Source of the DNA: an uncultured Ideonella sp.
Lineage (GTDB): Bacteria > Pseudomonadota > Gammaproteobacteria > Burkholderiales > Burkholderiaceae
DNA: 6,824 nucleotides
Assembly: GCA_946479475.1 (NCBI GenBank)
Contig: CAMLGG010000276.1
Location: forward strand, 1 to 6,824
Direction of reading: 5' to 3'
The position numbers were made by a program, and so were the translations under genes. Below, piece by piece: positions 5,988-6,824 of the stretch. Below the pieces are notes generated by a model that was not told where the DNA came from, ran no database searches, and was given only the letters and a program-made list of their open reading frames with translations. How positions within the stretch are numbered: position 1 is the stretch's first letter; each line of letters begins with the position of its first letter.

Positions 5988-6824
5988 TCACGCCGGCACC
6001 CACAAGGCGGGCAGCCCTCCCGGCAGCGCGCGGAACACCGCCGAGAGCGCCCCACCCGTGACGAGCTCGGTGGCGCGCTCGATCTCCGGCGCGAGGTAGC
6101 GGTCCACGTCGATCGAGGCGACCTGCGCGCGCAGCAGCGCGTGAGCGCCTTCGAGCGCCGGCGAGCTCTTCAGCGGCCGGAGGAACTCTATGCCCTGCGC
6201 CGCGGCCAGCAGCTCGATGCCGAGGATGTGGGCCACGTTGGCGATCATGGGCTGCAGGCGGCGGGCCGCGAAGGTCGCCATCGAGACGTGGTCCTCCTGG
6301 TTCGCCGAGGTGGGCAGGCTGTCCACGCTGGCCGGGTGGGCCAGGCTCTTGTTCTCGCTGGCGAGCGAGGCCGCCGTGACGTGGGCGATCATGAAGCCGC
6401 TGTTCAGGCCGGCGTTCGAAGTGAGGAAGGGCGGCAGGCGCGAGACGCTGGTGTCGATCAGCATCGCGATCCGGCGCTCGGCGATGGCGCCGACCTCGGC
6501 GATCGCCACCGCCATCGCATCGGCCGCGAGAGCGACCGGCTCGGCGTGGAAGTTGCCGCCGCTGATCATGGCGCCATCAGCGAGTGCCGGGCCGCTCCCA
6601 AACTCACTGGCCCCCTCGGGGGGCCGACCGTCGAGCCCGACGGTCTTGGGGGCAGCGTTCGCGAAGACCAGGGGGTTGTCGGTGACTGCGTTGGCTTCGC
6701 GGACGAGTACGAGCGAGGCATGACGCAGCTGGTCGAGGCAGGCCCCCACCACCTGCGGCTGGCAGCGCAGGTGGTGGGGGCGCTCACGGTGGACGCGGCT
6801 CGTGGCAGCGACGGTCCGTTCGAC
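5988..6824 (-). CDS. hutH: Histidine ammonia-lyase, C-terminal part (runs off the right edge)
   Basis: HutH converts L-histidine to trans-urocanate and ammonia in the cytoplasm, the first step of the Hut pathway. The window holds the last 278 residues plus the stop, a little over half of a typical 510-aa enzyme. The Ala-Ser-Gly that forms the MIO cofactor lies outside. Conserved segments in order are [44 protein letters not shown] (active-site Phe), [18 protein letters not shown], and [20 protein letters not shown] followed by ANQEDHVSM (active-site Glu). The frame is open to the last base, so the GTG near 6752 is internal and not the start. Two oddities stand out. About 25 extra residues sit between NPLVF and ISGGN. 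The segment before LRCQPQ reads RVHRERPHH where the family has RVQDPYS, so the catalytic Tyr (Tyr280 in Pseudomonas putida numbering) appears absent. The enzyme could be inactive, variant or mis-sequenced there. It is probably the last gene of a leftward hut operon. Confidence 0.95.
   Translation of the reverse strand, partial: VERTVAATSRVHRERPHHLRCQPQVVGACLDQLRHASLVLVREANAVTDNPLVFANAAPKTVGLDGRPPEGASEFGSGPALADGAMISGGNFHAEPVALAADAMAVAIAEVGAIAERRIAMLIDTSVSRLPPFLTSNAGLNSGFMIAHVTAASLASENKSLAHPASVDSLPTSANQEDHVSMATFAARRLQPMIANVAHILGIELLAAAQGIEFLRPLKSSPALEGAHALLRAQVASIDVDRYLAPEIERATELVTGGALSAVFRALPGGLPALWVPA
6583..6657 (-). repeat. Putative in-frame palindromic element inserted in hutH
   Basis: Between NPLVF and ISGGN this HutH carries 33 residues where the family usually has about 7-8. 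Removing 75 bp restores a normal-looking A-N-A-D-G-A-M-I junction in frame. The extra DNA is dominated by dyad symmetry: GGCCCCC at 6609-6615 pairs with GGGGGCC at 6619-6625, and GACCGTCG at 6626-6633 pairs with CGACGGTC at 6638-6645. The 5-bp sequence CAGCG occurs at both edges (6578-6582 and 6653-6657), which could be a target duplication. C-rich/G-rich palindromes of this style are familiar intergenic repeats in Burkholderiales (from memory, not checked). The exact boundaries are inferred. Confidence 0.55.
6742..6781. repeat. Perfect 16-bp inverted repeat with 8-nt loop inside hutH
   Basis: GCCCCCACCACCTGCG at 6742-6757 is the exact reverse complement of 6766-6781, separated by GCTGGCAG at 6758-6765. 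In hutH the inner CTGCG/CGCAG pairs come from the conserved LRCQPQ codons. The outer part encodes RPHH in place of the usual DPYS. Confidence 0.9.

Noticed and set aside
6190..6723. A 177-codon plus-strand frame opposite hutH
   Set aside because: The minus strand encodes unmistakable HutH motifs over the whole stretch, so the plus-strand frame is a shadow.
6742..6824. Long fold-back chimera at the contig edge as the cause of the inverted repeat
   Set aside because: Sequence beyond the 16-bp arms is not reverse-complementary, so an extended fold-back is excluded. A local template switch or a short local error remains possible.
1..6824. CRISPR array, tRNA, rRNA or transposase
   Set aside because: I saw no regularly spaced repeats, no tRNA-like cloverleaf with CCA end, no rRNA-like sequence, and no transposase or integrase motif in any frame.

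Overview
The window is GC-rich (roughly 70 %) DNA with typical high-GC third-position codon use. It most resembles a betaproteobacterium of the order Burkholderiales (Comamonadaceae or Rubrivivax/Leptothrix-like). That assignment rests on composition, the style of the genes and the style of the short palindromic repeats. It is an inference, not something the sequence proves.

Layout, left to right. (1) 52-3684, minus strand: a very large polytopic membrane protein of the DUF2339 family, 1210 aa, with an N-terminal hydrophobic hairpin, a coiled coil, a long Pro/Ala linker and then the multi-helix DUF2339 body. Two stem-loops lie at and beyond its stop codon. (2) 3685-3815: a short gap containing two strong GC hairpins. 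(3) 3816-4427, minus strand: a 203-aa exported protein with a signal peptide and a probable beta-sandwich domain resembling the 'choice-of-anchor R' type. (4) 4428-4517: a 90-bp divergent control region. (5) 4518-5810, plus strand: a 430-aa transcription factor with an N-terminal OmpR/PhoB-type winged helix and a TPR-like C-terminal region. (6) 5811-5987: a short convergent gap without a recognisable gene. (7) 5988 to the right edge, minus strand: the C-terminal 278 residues of histidine ammonia-lyase (HutH), the first enzyme of histidine degradation.

The genes do not form one pathway. The clearest functional unit is the divergent pair of regulator and exported protein, which share a compact promoter region and may be a local regulator-target pair. 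The DUF2339 gene lies downstream of the exported-protein gene on the same strand, but hairpins separate them. hutH appears to be the last gene of a leftward hut operon that continues outside the window.

I see no dramatic new system. The most unusual signals are both inside hutH: an apparently in-frame 75-bp palindromic insertion that adds about 25 residues between two conserved motifs, and a perfect 16-bp inverted repeat exactly where the normally invariant QDxYS active-site segment should be.
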